The translations under genes were made by a program, and so were the position numbers. The notes beneath the pieces are model-generated. The model worked only from the letters and a program-made list of their open reading frames with translations, was not told the DNA's origin and searched no databases. Positions 1 through 7,874 of a DNA stretch of 64,000 nucleotides are shown here, piece after piece; position 1 is the stretch's first letter, and each line of letters starts with the position of its first letter. Source of the DNA: Nostoc sp. C052 (GTDB lineage Bacteria; Cyanobacteriota; Cyanobacteriia; Cyanobacteriales; Nostocaceae); contig NZ_CP040278.1 in assembly GCF_013393905.1 (NCBI RefSeq), positions 1 to 64,000 of the forward strand, in the 5' to 3' direction.

Positions 1-1647
1 ATGAACGAAAAAACGACCCCATTAATTCCTGCGTCTCAAAACCAGACAGCTAAAACTCAATCACAATCACTAGAACCACCCAAAAAAGCAGATAAGCTTT
101 CAGATGAAAGAAACAAGACTTTATTTAGAGTCAAGATTGGCGGGAAAAGTACTCCTACCCCGGCAAGTAACACCACTTATAGTACTCAGGCTAATCCCCT
201 TCAGCTTGCAGACAAATCTTTTACTACAAGTGGCTTGTTCTCCGTTAATCCCTTGTCCCCGGATAAATCTCAATTTGGTTTTTCAGATAGTACTTTTAAA
301 GATACTGGTTTTGCTCAGGCAATTTCTAGCGATCTTACTAAAGTCACCAAAGAGAATCATTCCGAACAATTTCTTGCCCAATCCCAACCGAACGAACCGG
401 ACACACCGCGAATTCTCATATTTGATTCTTTGAAAGGGGAGATTTTAGGCGAACCATGCTTGATTCTTTCCAGTCACCAACACGCTACGGTGAAATTTGT
501 TATTCACGATCCCGACGATAAGTTTCGTTTGCAAATTGAAAAATTGGACAATATCGAAATTGAATTGGGGTTTGTTGAAGGCTATCGCAAGAATAAGTTT
601 GTTGGGCAAGTTTTTACAGTCGGTAGGAAGTTTCCCGATGGGACTATAGTAGAAGCCATCGATCCTAGTTACTCTTTGCAACAAACGGGATCGGACGCGA
701 TCGCTGCTGAAACAGTTGTTACTCCTTTACCTGCACAACCAGTAACTGCTACTCCAAAAACTAATCCCCTATCTGCACAGCCAGTCGCCGCTGCCACAAA
801 ACCTGCTGCTGTTGCTCCATTGGCATCAAAAGATAAAAGCAAAAATCAATCTTTGGCGGCAACCTTTGCCAAAGAGTCGGATAAATTGAAATTTGAAAGC
901 TCTGGGGTAAATTTACAAAAACAGGGTGATGTGCAATTCCAGCAAACTCAAATGGCCGCAGCAGAAACAGATGCTGCCTTGCGGGGTAATGTTTTAGTTG
1001 CTTCTGGGAATACCCTGACTTCGGTTGCACCTGGGGCTGGGAAGCCAACAGGTGTTATTTTGGACTATAAAGGCAATCGCTCTGTTTTCATTGGAAATCC
1101 AATTGTTTACAAACGGACAAATTTGCATTTACAGTCGGGGTTTGGGGCGATAACTGTTCAAGGCTGGGATGTGAATAACAAGCAGGTTATTGGAGCAACA
1201 GTGGTTAGTCCTGGCGAGGTCAAACAACATCCCACAGGAATCATTGAAGCTCCAGAGTGGGGTTCGGTCAAACTTGGCGATCCCATCTTTCCGGGTTGTC
1301 CTTATACTTGGGCAGACGCAACGAAAAATGGCTCTAGGGTGCCCAAGAATAAAGAAATCATGGCCAGTATTGTGACGATCGCTAAAATCATCACACAGCT
1401 AACGAAAGAAAGCGGTCAGAAAAAATGGACAATTACAAGTTGGTTTCGCTTACAGGCAATTAAAGCCAAAAACAGCCAACACCTTTATGGTAGGGCAGTC
1501 GATTTTCACTTCGGTGGCTCTGAATACAGCAAGCTGACGGCGAAGCTGAGGGCTACTTGGCCTGGAGGGGTAGCGAAGGGGGATGGATTCACGCATATTG
1601 ATTGCCGCCACTTATATGGTGGTGGTCAAGCTAGGTGGACTTATTGA
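1..1647 (+). CDS. Tail hub protein with C-terminal M15 peptidase domain
   Basis: The C-terminus carries the zinc-peptidase signature of family M15 (D-Ala-D-Ala carboxypeptidase type): SQHLYGRAVDF at residues 492-502 and THID at 531-534, giving probable zinc ligands H494, D501 and H532. This domain should cut peptidoglycan cross-bridges. Residues about 138-230 resemble phage late-control-D/hub domains (alternating strands with an HDPDDKF turn and IEIELGF). The first 130 residues and residues about 240-330 are low-complexity, rich in P, T, A and Q, and probably linkers. A tail-tip hub that digests the wall during DNA entry is the likely role. The ATG is at base 1, so a longer N-terminus upstream cannot be excluded. 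The 3' end overlaps the convergent gene by 17 bases. The peptidase call is firm; the hub call is inferred from weaker similarity and context. Confidence 0.72.
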   Translation: MNEKTTPLIPASQNQTAKTQSQSLEPPKKADKLSDERNKTLFRVKIGGKSTPTPASNTTYSTQANPLQLADKSFTTSGLFSVNPLSPDKSQFGFSDSTFKDTGFAQAISSDLTKVTKENHSEQFLAQSQPNEPDTPRILIFDSLKGEILGEPCLILSSHQHATVKFVIHDPDDKFRLQIEKLDNIEIELGFVEGYRKNKFVGQVFTVGRKFPDGTIVEAIDPSYSLQQTGSDAIAAETVVTPLPAQPVTATPKTNPLSAQPVAAATKPAAVAPLASKDKSKNQSLAATFAKESDKLKFESSGVNLQKQGDVQFQQTQMAAAETDAALRGNVLVASGNTLTSVAPGAGKPTGVILDYKGNRSVFIGNPIVYKRTNLHLQSGFGAITVQGWDVNNKQVIGATVVSPGEVKQHPTGIIEAPEWGSVKLGDPIFPGCPYTWADATKNGSRVPKNKEIMASIVTIAKIITQLTKESGQKKWTITSWFRLQAIKAKNSQHLYGRAVDFHFGGSEYSKLTAKLRATWPGGVAKGDGFTHIDCRHLYGGGQARWTY

Positions 1648-3343
1648 GTTGGAAATCGCGCCAAATTTTATTCCCACCGCCATTCAAAGGGTTTTCCTTA
1701 GATTCTTTCGATACAGCTTTTAAGAAATCTTCCTTAGTAAGGAATGGTTTCCCGCCATTTTTCAGGGCAACCAATTGCTTGTCATCGACGCCAAACTGTT
1801 TTTTAATTTCGTCATCTGTAACCCCTTCTTTGGTGATCAAAGCATTGACATCGGCGAGTACGCCGCTCTCGTGCTTGGAAAAACTGCTCCAGAGAACAAC
1901 TCCTGTAATTCCCAAGTTGTTGTAGGAGGCATCTCGGAGAAAATCCTCTTTGGTTTTGTATGGTTGGGAATTCTTAAGTTTGCGAATTACTGTTTCTGGA
2001 GTGTTGCTTGCTAAATTAAATATAGTCTTAATCTCTTCGTCATTTTTAGCTAAAGCGATCGCGTTATTGATGCCAGCGAGTAAAGCAGCATTGCTCCCTT
2101 GGACATCCGTTACCTTCGGAGCGCCCAACCTTCTTAGGCTTATGCCACATTTACCGATCGCGTTAACTCTTTGAATTGCTGTTGTACTATTTTTGGTACT
2201 GAAAATCGGGCTAGAGCTATCAAGTTTTTGTTCTTGAATGGCAGTTAATATGCTTTGATAATCGCCAGATATTTGCTCGAATAGGCTCTCGGTTTTCGTC
2301 AGAGGTTTACCTTCCGGTGATTCGTAAGATATTGTTTGTGATTCGGTAAATTCTGCGGGTAAAGATGAAGCGTCACCACTGATAATCGCTGATTTCAAGG
2401 TCTGTTTATTTTGCCCAACTCCTTCTTCTTTGATTGCCAGTCTTTCAGCTAAATCATTCTTCAGCTTTTCTTGAATTTCTATCCTGCCTAATATTTCTTT
2501 GGAGATGCTACCAGCCAAAGCTAAATTTATAAATGTGTCGGATGGTAAATTGGCGATCGCTGTGGGATCTCCTAGTCTATTTTCCTCAAAGATAGATCCA
2601 ATTGCAGCATTGCTTTCTGGCGACAAGCATGGCGCTAATTGCGTTTTTGCGTTATTTATTATGCCTCTTTTTTGTCGTTCGGCACGAGTTGTTTGCTGTT
2701 TGTAATCGCCTAAAGGGGTAGAGGCAAGCGGCGGAGCTAATTGGTGCTTTGTTCCGGCTCCAGCATCAAGCTCGAAAACTAGATCGACTGTACCATGCCG
2801 CATCCCTTTTTTGTTGGGGAGTGGGGTATCGTATTTAAAGTTAAAAGAAGTGCAGATTAAAGGGTCAATTAGGGTACTGCCAAAGGCAAATTGTAACTTT
2901 GGGGGAGTTGCAGAATTATCGGTTATTTCATGTAGATGCGCTGTGTTTTCCACCAACTGCTGAATATCTTCATTCAACGACCAGAATTCCAAGGTCAAAT
3001 TAAATGTGCGTGGAGAAATGGACACAAAGTTATGTCCAACTCGAATCGATTGATTTTTCCCTTTTTCCCACTCTGCACTTTGGGATGTAGCTAATTCTTT
3101 GATATTAAATCCAACTTCCAATAACTGATCCTTGTAAGCTCCAGTGAGAAAACGTATTTGCAAAGGACTGTAATCTCTACTCCAGGGTTCACGCTCTTGC
3201 TTTGTCAGAGTGGATTTTTGATATTCTAGATCGGGTTTTTTGGCTGTAGTAACGCTATTAGCTGTCCTCGGATCGGTGGGGTAAGTGTATGCGACAGGTA
3301 AAGCTGTCGCTTTACTAGTAGGTGTCAAAGGATTTGTAACCAT
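1631..3343 (-). CDS. Tail/baseplate protein, tube-adaptor-like N-domain with helical C-terminus
   Basis: This 570-residue protein has an N-terminal half resembling the N-domain of phage or contractile-injection-system tube-adaptor proteins. The supporting segments are SPLQIRFLTG near residue 60, SPRTFNLTLEF near 110, and FAFGSTLIDPLICTSFNFKY near 155 followed by a VDLVFEL strand. In that family the domain sits under the tail tube at the baseplate. The C-terminal third contains two helix-hairpin-helix-like segments (around residues 440-480 and 515-555: IFNLASNTPETVIRKLKNS and KEDFL motifs). It lies tail-to-tail with the hub/peptidase gene, supporting a baseplate role. The start codon lies 11 bases beyond a 38-base perfect palindrome ending in a T-run, and no Shine-Dalgarno is present. 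It could instead be another tail-tip component. Confidence 0.5.
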   Translation of the reverse strand: MVTNPLTPTSKATALPVAYTYPTDPRTANSVTTAKKPDLEYQKSTLTKQEREPWSRDYSPLQIRFLTGAYKDQLLEVGFNIKELATSQSAEWEKGKNQSIRVGHNFVSISPRTFNLTLEFWSLNEDIQQLVENTAHLHEITDNSATPPKLQFAFGSTLIDPLICTSFNFKYDTPLPNKKGMRHGTVDLVFELDAGAGTKHQLAPPLASTPLGDYKQQTTRAERQKRGIINNAKTQLAPCLSPESNAAIGSIFEENRLGDPTAIANLPSDTFINLALAGSISKEILGRIEIQEKLKNDLAERLAIKEEGVGQNKQTLKSAIISGDASSLPAEFTESQTISYESPEGKPLTKTESLFEQISGDYQSILTAIQEQKLDSSSPIFSTKNSTTAIQRVNAIGKCGISLRRLGAPKVTDVQGSNAALLAGINNAIALAKNDEEIKTIFNLASNTPETVIRKLKNSQPYKTKEDFLRDASYNNLGITGVVLWSSFSKHESGVLADVNALITKEGVTDDEIKKQFGVDDKQLVALKNGGKPFLTKEDFLKAVSKESKENPLNGGGNKIWRDFQLNKST

Positions 3344-3354
3344 ATAAACACAAA

Positions 3355-3392
3355 AAAATGACGGATATATATTAATATATATCCGTCATTTT
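3355..3392 (-). terminator. 38-bp perfect palindrome with U-tract just upstream of the 3343 start codon
   Basis: Two 19-base arms (AAAATGACGGATATATATT and its complement) form a hairpin with no unpaired loop in the DNA. Read leftward it ends in TTTTTTT and is followed 11 bases later by the ATG at 3343. It can terminate transcripts from the gene at 3394-3906, but it leaves no room for a new promoter before the next gene. Confidence 0.7.
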
Positions 3393-3393
3393 A

Positions 3394-3906
3394 CTAGCAC
3401 AATTGCCAAAGCTGTTGTTTACTATATTTTTGACAACAAGTTGCTTTTGCTGTACTAAAAGCTTCCATCGACCAGCTTTGATATTGGCTGACAGATGTCA
3501 ATGCTGTTTGCCAATTGGCAGAATTATTAATTGTAATAATTCTCTGTGGTGTAGGGCTTTCTTCATAAATTGCAAAGTGCAATTTTTCCATTTCTACCAA
3601 TTTTACAAATGGAGAAGGCAGTTCGATTGAATAGTGATTAATCCAGGTTTCGTAAAGATAATCTGAATCACCAATTGAGTATAGAACTATGACCAAGGCG
3701 ACAGGCTCCGTTAAAAATCTCGGAGCAATAGTAATAGCTTTGATGTGAATCAAGGGTATCAAAGTATTAGCTTCGCCAGGAAACACTTTTAAGAGAAATA
3801 TGGGATACGTTTCACCTGTGTCAGATGAAGTACCCCACTCCCATGCTGCTGTACCAACATCGGATTCTAAAAGCAGATTGACTGTGGTTAGCTTTGTGTC
3901 ATCCAT
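3394..3906 (-). CDS. Hypothetical 170-aa protein
   Basis: No family was recognised. The protein is soluble-looking with alternating hydrophobic strands (IHIKAITIAPRF, PVALVIVLYSIG) and an aromatic, Cys-containing C-terminal tail (ATCCQKYSKQQLWQLC). The start is supported by AAAGGATAAAACT-ATG. It lies between a tail protein and small leftward genes and shares their strand, so a structural or accessory phage role is possible but not shown. Confidence 0.6.
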   Translation of the reverse strand: MDDTKLTTVNLLLESDVGTAAWEWGTSSDTGETYPIFLLKVFPGEANTLIPLIHIKAITIAPRFLTEPVALVIVLYSIGDSDYLYETWINHYSIELPSPFVKLVEMEKLHFAIYEESPTPQRIITINNSANWQTALTSVSQYQSWSMEAFSTAKATCCQKYSKQQLWQLC

Positions 3907-3933
3907 AGTTTTATCCTTTTTGAAGTGTAATGC

Positions 3934-3965
3934 GATCGCTAGGCACGAAATCCTAGCGATCTTTT
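3934..3965 (+). terminator. HIP1-containing hairpin
   Basis: Arms GATCGCTAGG and CCTAGCGATC surround an 8-base loop, followed on the + strand by TTTTG. One arm overlaps a GCGATCGC (HIP1) octamer. It falls between the stop of the 56-aa gene and the start of the 170-aa gene, both leftward, so its T-run faces the wrong way for them. It may act as an RNA stability or processing hairpin instead. Confidence 0.4.
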
Positions 3966-3966
3966 G

Positions 3967-4137
3967 TTATCTTTGCAGGAATTTATCTACTGCTTGAGCC
4001 AAAGGAACCACGAATTGATCAATTTCTTCTTTGCTCAGTTCAAACTCTACCGAGGTTGGTGCTTCTGCTTTTTCTTCTGAAGATTTCTGATCGGCATTAT
4101 CAGCATTTTCCTCTGATTTAGAAGTTTCTTCACTCAT
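3967..4137 (-). CDS. Small acidic 56-aa protein
   Basis: The reading frame starts at ATG 4137 and gives a 56-residue protein. The first 30 residues are very rich in E, S, K, A and D and look disordered. The last 25 (VEFELSKEEIDQF, then VVPLAQAVDKFLQR) look like a helix. The ATG overlaps the stop of the upstream membrane-protein gene in ATGAGTGA, an 8-base overlap typical of translational coupling, which is the main support for the gene. No function was recognised. Confidence 0.6.
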   Translation of the reverse strand: MSEETSKSEENADNADQKSSEEKAEAPTSVEFELSKEEIDQFVVPLAQAVDKFLQR

Positions 4138-4681
4138 TTTTACTTCCTCGTTGATGGTTGATGATTTTATGAATCAATTGATTCTTGTTGTTGTGAGGAG
4201 AAATTTGTATCTGTTCTCCCCCCGAACTATTTAATTGAGTAATTAAGTTTCTTAACTGTTCAATTGTTTGCTCTCTAAGAAGAGAAAGAGTATACTCCTC
4301 TGCTTCTAGAGATGGATTGCTTTCTTCGATGAGATATGTAGCTGTAGATGATATAGCTACACCTTTTTCCTGAAAGCTTTTTAGAAAACTTTTTGCAAAG
4401 ATTAGAGCAAAAAATGCAAGCATAACCCCAGTTATCGCAACTATAGTAGTTGGCAATAAAAGTATGATTATCCTCGCAAATACGGGAATCATTACGGCTA
4501 TTGCTATCCAGAAGATGAAAGCGATACTCGCTATCAGCAAAACAGTCAAAAATCTAATATTGACCTTAATTGCAGTAAAAACGTAAGGCTGCGACATGAT
4601 CGCAGATTTAGCTTTTTCTGAACAAAGTATTTCCACAATAGCTAACACTATTGTTTCTAGAATATTGTGCATGTCTTGCAT
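4130..4681 (-). CDS. Small membrane protein, two transmembrane segments
   Basis: This 183-residue protein has two long hydrophobic segments (about residues 43-66 and 70-96; FLTVLLIASIAFIFWIAIAV and IIILLLPTTIVAITGVMLAF). A cytoplasmic-looking helical tail follows, ending in a segment (LRNLITQLNSSGG, then HNNKNQLIHKII) that resembles the tail of the membrane protein at 47815-48540. The start has GGAGTAACAAG-ATG, a variant of the recurring Shine-Dalgarno block here. A holin or superinfection-exclusion function is possible from topology alone. No family was recognised. Confidence 0.6.
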   Translation of the reverse strand: MQDMHNILETIVLAIVEILCSEKAKSAIMSQPYVFTAIKVNIRFLTVLLIASIAFIFWIAIAVMIPVFARIIILLLPTTIVAITGVMLAFFALIFAKSFLKSFQEKGVAISSTATYLIEESNPSLEAEEYTLSLLREQTIEQLRNLITQLNSSGGEQIQISPHNNKNQLIHKIINHQRGSKNE

Positions 4682-4745
4682 CTTGTTACTCCATTTCCTC
4701 CATATATATATTGTAATATATTTTCTACAAATCTACGTGTTTCTA

Positions 4746-4774
4746 TTGACACTATACGTATATAATGTTACATT
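4746..4774 (+). promoter_or_regulatory. Sigma70-type promoter for the 4799 gene
   Basis: TTGACA at 4746-4751 and TACATT at 4769-4774 are separated by 17 bases. The predicted start lies about 18 bases before ATG 4799. A perfect inverted repeat overlaps the -10 box. Confidence 0.55.
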
Positions 4775-4779
4775 ATATA
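4759..4779. promoter_or_regulatory. Candidate operator overlapping the -10 box
   Basis: TATATAATGT and ACATTATATA form a perfect 10-base inverted repeat around a single T. It covers the -10 element and the expected start region of the promoter at 4746-4774, where a repressor dimer would block initiation. No repressor is identified. Confidence 0.4.
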
Positions 4780-4798
4780 TAGTATCAGTTATAAAACC

Positions 4799-5038
4799 AT
4801 GATCGTTAAATATATGTTTTTGACCGCAACTATCGGCGAGATAGTTGCAACTGCATTTTTGTCCTTTGGCGACTTATCACACGTCAAGACGGAGCCAATT
4901 GCAGACATGGGAATTTCCCTTATTTGTCAGTATGCGGTCGCATTTGTTTTAGTTAAATGCGGTAAAGATAAATACAGCAGCTTAATTATCGGCGATATTG
5001 CAAGCAATATCTTGTTAGCTGTATTGATACGGTTTTAA
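4799..5038 (+). CDS. Small membrane protein (79 aa)
   Basis: The protein is strongly hydrophobic, with two or three possible membrane helices (residues about 3-22, 38-53 and 62-78). The sequence is compact with no obvious catalytic motif. It has its own promoter (4746-4774) with a candidate operator and is followed by a short hairpin at 5046-5070. It is divergent from the membrane protein at 4130-4681. No Shine-Dalgarno is visible. Function unknown; a small phage-encoded host-membrane modifier is possible. Confidence 0.5.
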   Translation: MIVKYMFLTATIGEIVATAFLSFGDLSHVKTEPIADMGISLICQYAVAFVLVKCGKDKYSSLIIGDIASNILLAVLIRF

Positions 5039-5045
5039 TAATTTT

Positions 5046-5070
5046 GGAGGTTTGTACCTCCATTTTTTTT
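5046..5070 (+). terminator. Hairpin with T8 between the 4799 and 5084 genes
   Basis: GGAGGT and ACCTCC arms with loop TTGT are followed by ATTTTTTTT. The U-tract ends 13 bases before ATG 5084, so the downstream gene seems to depend on read-through or on structure in this leader. Confidence 0.65.
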
Positions 5071-5083
5071 GGGAAAATTAATT

Positions 5084-5725
5084 ATGCGTTCTAAATCTCA
5101 AATTCTCAGAAGTTACGAGTATGTTTTTCAATGTTCAAGCATTGCTTACAAAGATATTGTAGGTGTGGCAAGGCACATGCAAGGAATATACAAATATGAA
5201 GACGAAGATTTGTCTGAGAATCAAAACTTTATTGAAAAGTACCGCTATCGAGAATCGTATTTTCCAATTAGTAAAGACATAGATGAGTCCGATTTTTTAC
5301 TTGCTAAATTTAAAAACAAGATTTTTTCTCAGCAAGGGAACTTGCGGAAAACTTTCTACAATTGCAATATTAAAGACAAAGCTAGTTTAATATTTTATGC
5401 AAACAAAATTGATTTTTTAGGATTTATCAAAGTTCTTTTTTACTTCCCAACAAAAAAGGAAGATTTACAAAAATTATCGGTTTATCCTGTATTCCGATTT
5501 AGTGGACAACGGGGTATGGTTACTTTCCAGGAAAGTTCTTTGTACCGTGGTAAGAAATACATCCAAACACTAGATTACAGAAAGTACACTCCTCAAGAAG
5601 TGGTTTGCAAGGGTTGTCAATACTACTGTGGACAAAGCTTTTACGGGGTTCTTTTCAATTGTGCCCCTCATCCGAGTGGCCCAAATGGCTATCAATTTTG
5701 CCATAATTATACGAATAACAGCTAA
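5084..5725 (+). CDS. Hypothetical protein with Cys-rich C-terminal domain
   Basis: From ATG 5084 the protein has 213 residues; a TTG at 5069 would add five. The C-terminal 45 residues contain a probable zinc-binding cluster: CKGCQYYCGQSFYG, then FNCAPHPSGPNGYQFC. This resembles a short Cys-rich motif seen in many small cyanobacterial proteins (from memory, no search). The body is charged and aromatic with no recognised fold. The gene sits alone between a hairpin upstream and a strong terminator downstream. Function unknown. Confidence 0.6.
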   Translation: MRSKSQILRSYEYVFQCSSIAYKDIVGVARHMQGIYKYEDEDLSENQNFIEKYRYRESYFPISKDIDESDFLLAKFKNKIFSQQGNLRKTFYNCNIKDKASLIFYANKIDFLGFIKVLFYFPTKKEDLQKLSVYPVFRFSGQRGMVTFQESSLYRGKKYIQTLDYRKYTPQEVVCKGCQYYCGQSFYGVLFNCAPHPSGPNGYQFCHNYTNNS

Positions 5726-5732
5726 ACCTTGA

Positions 5733-5769
5733 AGCCCATTACTAAATTAATTTAGTAATGGGCTTTTTG
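5733..5769 (+). terminator. Rho-independent terminator after the 5084 gene
   Basis: Perfect 14-base arms (AGCCCATTACTAAA and complement) with a 4-base loop are followed by TTTTTG. It ends the rightward transcript before the leftward fibre gene. Confidence 0.8.
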
Positions 5770-5796
5770 TTGGCAAGAAGTATTGGTAATTGAAAA

Positions 5797-5906
5797 CTAA
5801 GCAGTGTACAAAGCAGCGTTGGCTGTTATCTTCACCCGATCAATTTTCCCTGTGTAGAAATATTCTTCTCCTATGTAGGATCTGAAGCTAAGAAAATCTG
5901 TTTTTT
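5797..5906 (-). other. Out-of-frame C-terminal extension of fibre 1
   Basis: Past the A6 run at 5901-5906 (T6 on the + strand), the -1 frame stays open to a TAG at 5797-5799. It encodes an ending of fibre or LamG character: SYIGEEYFYTGKIDRVKI, then TANAALYTA. One added A in the run, or a -1 slip on it, would join this to fibre 1. The annotated frame stops at 5871 instead, after the unusual end IFLASDPT. Confidence 0.55.
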
Positions 5907-7730
5907 AGAATCTTCACTGGAAACATAGTAGTACATATTTGCTACTAGGTTTGAGGTGTTTGGTATATATTCAGGGGTAAAAAGTGATATTGTTCGGGTA
6001 TCCAATGGCAAGGGAACTTCGCCTTGAGTAGCAAATGCAGCAGGAATGCTGGGTTGGAGGAAACTTCCATTGGCAAATAATTTGGCTTCGCCGATTACTC
6101 CTCTTGTTAATATCCCTGCATCTCCAGTTAGGTTCGATTCTGGAATAAATATTCTGGCATCAGCGCTATTTGCAGAAATAACTCCAGGACTGCCTACTGA
6201 AACATCCTGATATGAATTGGGATTGGTAAGTGTAAGAACAATCCCGCCAACAGCGCCATAAGCACTTCTAATCAAGTCTTTGCCATCGCTTGTTCGATAG
6301 TCAATGATCACGCAAGCAGGGTTATTAGGAATTTGCCAATTTTCTGGTGTTCCCATGTCCCAAACAAAGGTATAGCCAGCTTGAGTCTTGGGAGTAGTAA
6401 TGCAGACAAGCTTTATTTGGTTGGATGAATTCTTGTATTTAATGATTTGGGTAAAAACTCCAGAATCATTAGAATCAAAGTAAGAATTATAATCATCTAT
6501 GCTGGCCAGCATAGACTCTATACCTGGCATAGCTAACCATTCTGGATCGGTGACATAGGTAAGATACTCGATAGCATTTAAGCTATTTTGAGAAAAATGA
6601 GTCTGCTCTAAAACTTGTTGGGTAGCGATATTGATTTTATAGTAATCAAAAGTGGGTTTTCTAAGAGAGACTTCTGGTGTATTGGGCAAAGAGTCCTGTC
6701 CAATGAATACATGGAATACATCGTCTATCTCTGTTGAGCCAATTATGGAATTATAGGAAATGACTGGTCGATTGTAGCTTGTATCCCAAGGTAAGACATT
6801 TATTCCTAGACTAGCAATACTTGACTCAGTAATAGGATCGGGTGGGACTTCGGAATAGGATAAACAACTCAAGGAATCTAAATTGGTCGAAGTACCTACA
6901 ATCCGTCCAAAACCAACGCCTAATAAATTCATCTCTGAAGTTGGTGTCGGTGGGGGTGTTGAATTTGGATCTGGATCTGATGATAGAGTTTGCTCTAAAA
7001 CCAGATAAGTTAAAGTAAATTCTAAATCAGCAACGCTGGCATTAGAAAGATTGCTTATGGTAGCATAAACCCAATTTGTATCTTGCAAAGAATAGCCAAT
7101 CTTTGCTGGAGATATATAAACGAGATTACTTCCAGTAGAAGTAATTTGCTCAGAAATTAATCCATGATTTCCACTTGGTAAAGTTCCAATTGCCCTGTTT
7201 AAATCGCTTTGCTGAGAAGCTGCATTAACATACAAGCGCAAACGAATAGAAGTATCGCATTCAAGAGATAATAGCGCAAAAGTTTTAGCAATCTCTAAAG
7301 CTATGCCATAGTTTTGATTTGCTGCGATAGAGCTATCAATAACAAAGTTTTTGTTAACTCTAGAAATAGCCTGAGTAGGGGTCGGGCTAAGAGTTGGATC
7401 TATTCCTAAAGAATAAACCTCAACTCTGCCGCTAATTAGGTTATTTTCTGTTCTGATATCGATAGTATTTTCAGTGCAGGAGACTTCAACTGCATCTGTG
7501 ATATTAAGATCCTCATGGTTATAAACCAGAAAAAGAGGATTAATACCAAAGTTATGAGTAAACTGCCAATGATTGCTAGGAGTTGTTTGTTCAAAAGTCA
7601 AAGTTCTGAGGATCGACAGGTCGATAGGGGTAACAAGTCCCTGCTCACCAACTCCTAAAATTTTCCCTGTCTCAAATCTAGGAAATAAAACGTCACCGAC
7701 AAACTTTTTCCGAGAATAATCTTCTGGCAT
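5871..7730 (-). CDS. Tail fibre protein 1
   Basis: A 619-residue protein whose first 250 residues are clearly paralogous to the proteins at 9753-11357 and 15444-16187. Shared segments include the start MPEDYSRKKFVGDVLFP, NHWQFTHNFGI and DAVEVSCTENTIDIRTE. A short Pro/Thr linker (residues about 255-270) joins this module to a 350-residue C-terminal part unlike the others, probably the receptor-binding or shaft end. The shared N-terminus most likely anchors the fibre to the tail. The final residues may be wrong: a -1 shift at 5901-5906 would replace the last ten residues with a longer LamG-like end. The start lies within TAGGTGGCGT-ATG, conserved in all three copies, and the roughly 120 bases upstream are also conserved. 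The fibre role is inferred from modular structure and context. Confidence 0.68.
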   Translation of the reverse strand: MPEDYSRKKFVGDVLFPRFETGKILGVGEQGLVTPIDLSILRTLTFEQTTPSNHWQFTHNFGINPLFLVYNHEDLNITDAVEVSCTENTIDIRTENNLISGRVEVYSLGIDPTLSPTPTQAISRVNKNFVIDSSIAANQNYGIALEIAKTFALLSLECDTSIRLRLYVNAASQQSDLNRAIGTLPSGNHGLISEQITSTGSNLVYISPAKIGYSLQDTNWVYATISNLSNASVADLEFTLTYLVLEQTLSSDPDPNSTPPPTPTSEMNLLGVGFGRIVGTSTNLDSLSCLSYSEVPPDPITESSIASLGINVLPWDTSYNRPVISYNSIIGSTEIDDVFHVFIGQDSLPNTPEVSLRKPTFDYYKINIATQQVLEQTHFSQNSLNAIEYLTYVTDPEWLAMPGIESMLASIDDYNSYFDSNDSGVFTQIIKYKNSSNQIKLVCITTPKTQAGYTFVWDMGTPENWQIPNNPACVIIDYRTSDGKDLIRSAYGAVGGIVLTLTNPNSYQDVSVGSPGVISANSADARIFIPESNLTGDAGILTRGVIGEAKLFANGSFLQPSIPAAFATQGEVPLPLDTRTISLFTPEYIPNTSNLVANMYYYVSSEDSKKQIFLASDPT

Positions 7731-7869
7731 ACGCCACCTACTAAAGTTCCAAAAAACAATGTTTTCTAAGATGGCGAATGCCTTGTATTCAATTTTTGGG
7801 TTGTGAATTCAACAATGATATCATTGCGTTTCTTAAGTTGTCCACGCAATATTATGACGATAAATTCTA
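7731..7869 (-). promoter_or_regulatory. Conserved fibre promoter/leader, copy 1
   Basis: This stretch matches the regions upstream of the fibre genes at 11357 and 16187. In the leftward direction it has an extended -10 box TGATATCAT (7815-7823) inside the palindrome CAATGATATCATTG. Next come TTGAATACAAGGC and a small GGC/GCC hairpin, then AGTAGGTGGCGT directly before the ATG. Its outer end is interrupted by the insertion element. Confidence 0.55.
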
Positions 7870-7874
7870 TTCAA

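Noticed and set aside
104..433. Overlapping rightward frame of 109 codons within the hub gene
   Set aside because: Arginine/leucine-rich translation typical of a shifted frame, no ribosome-binding site, nested in a recognisable gene.
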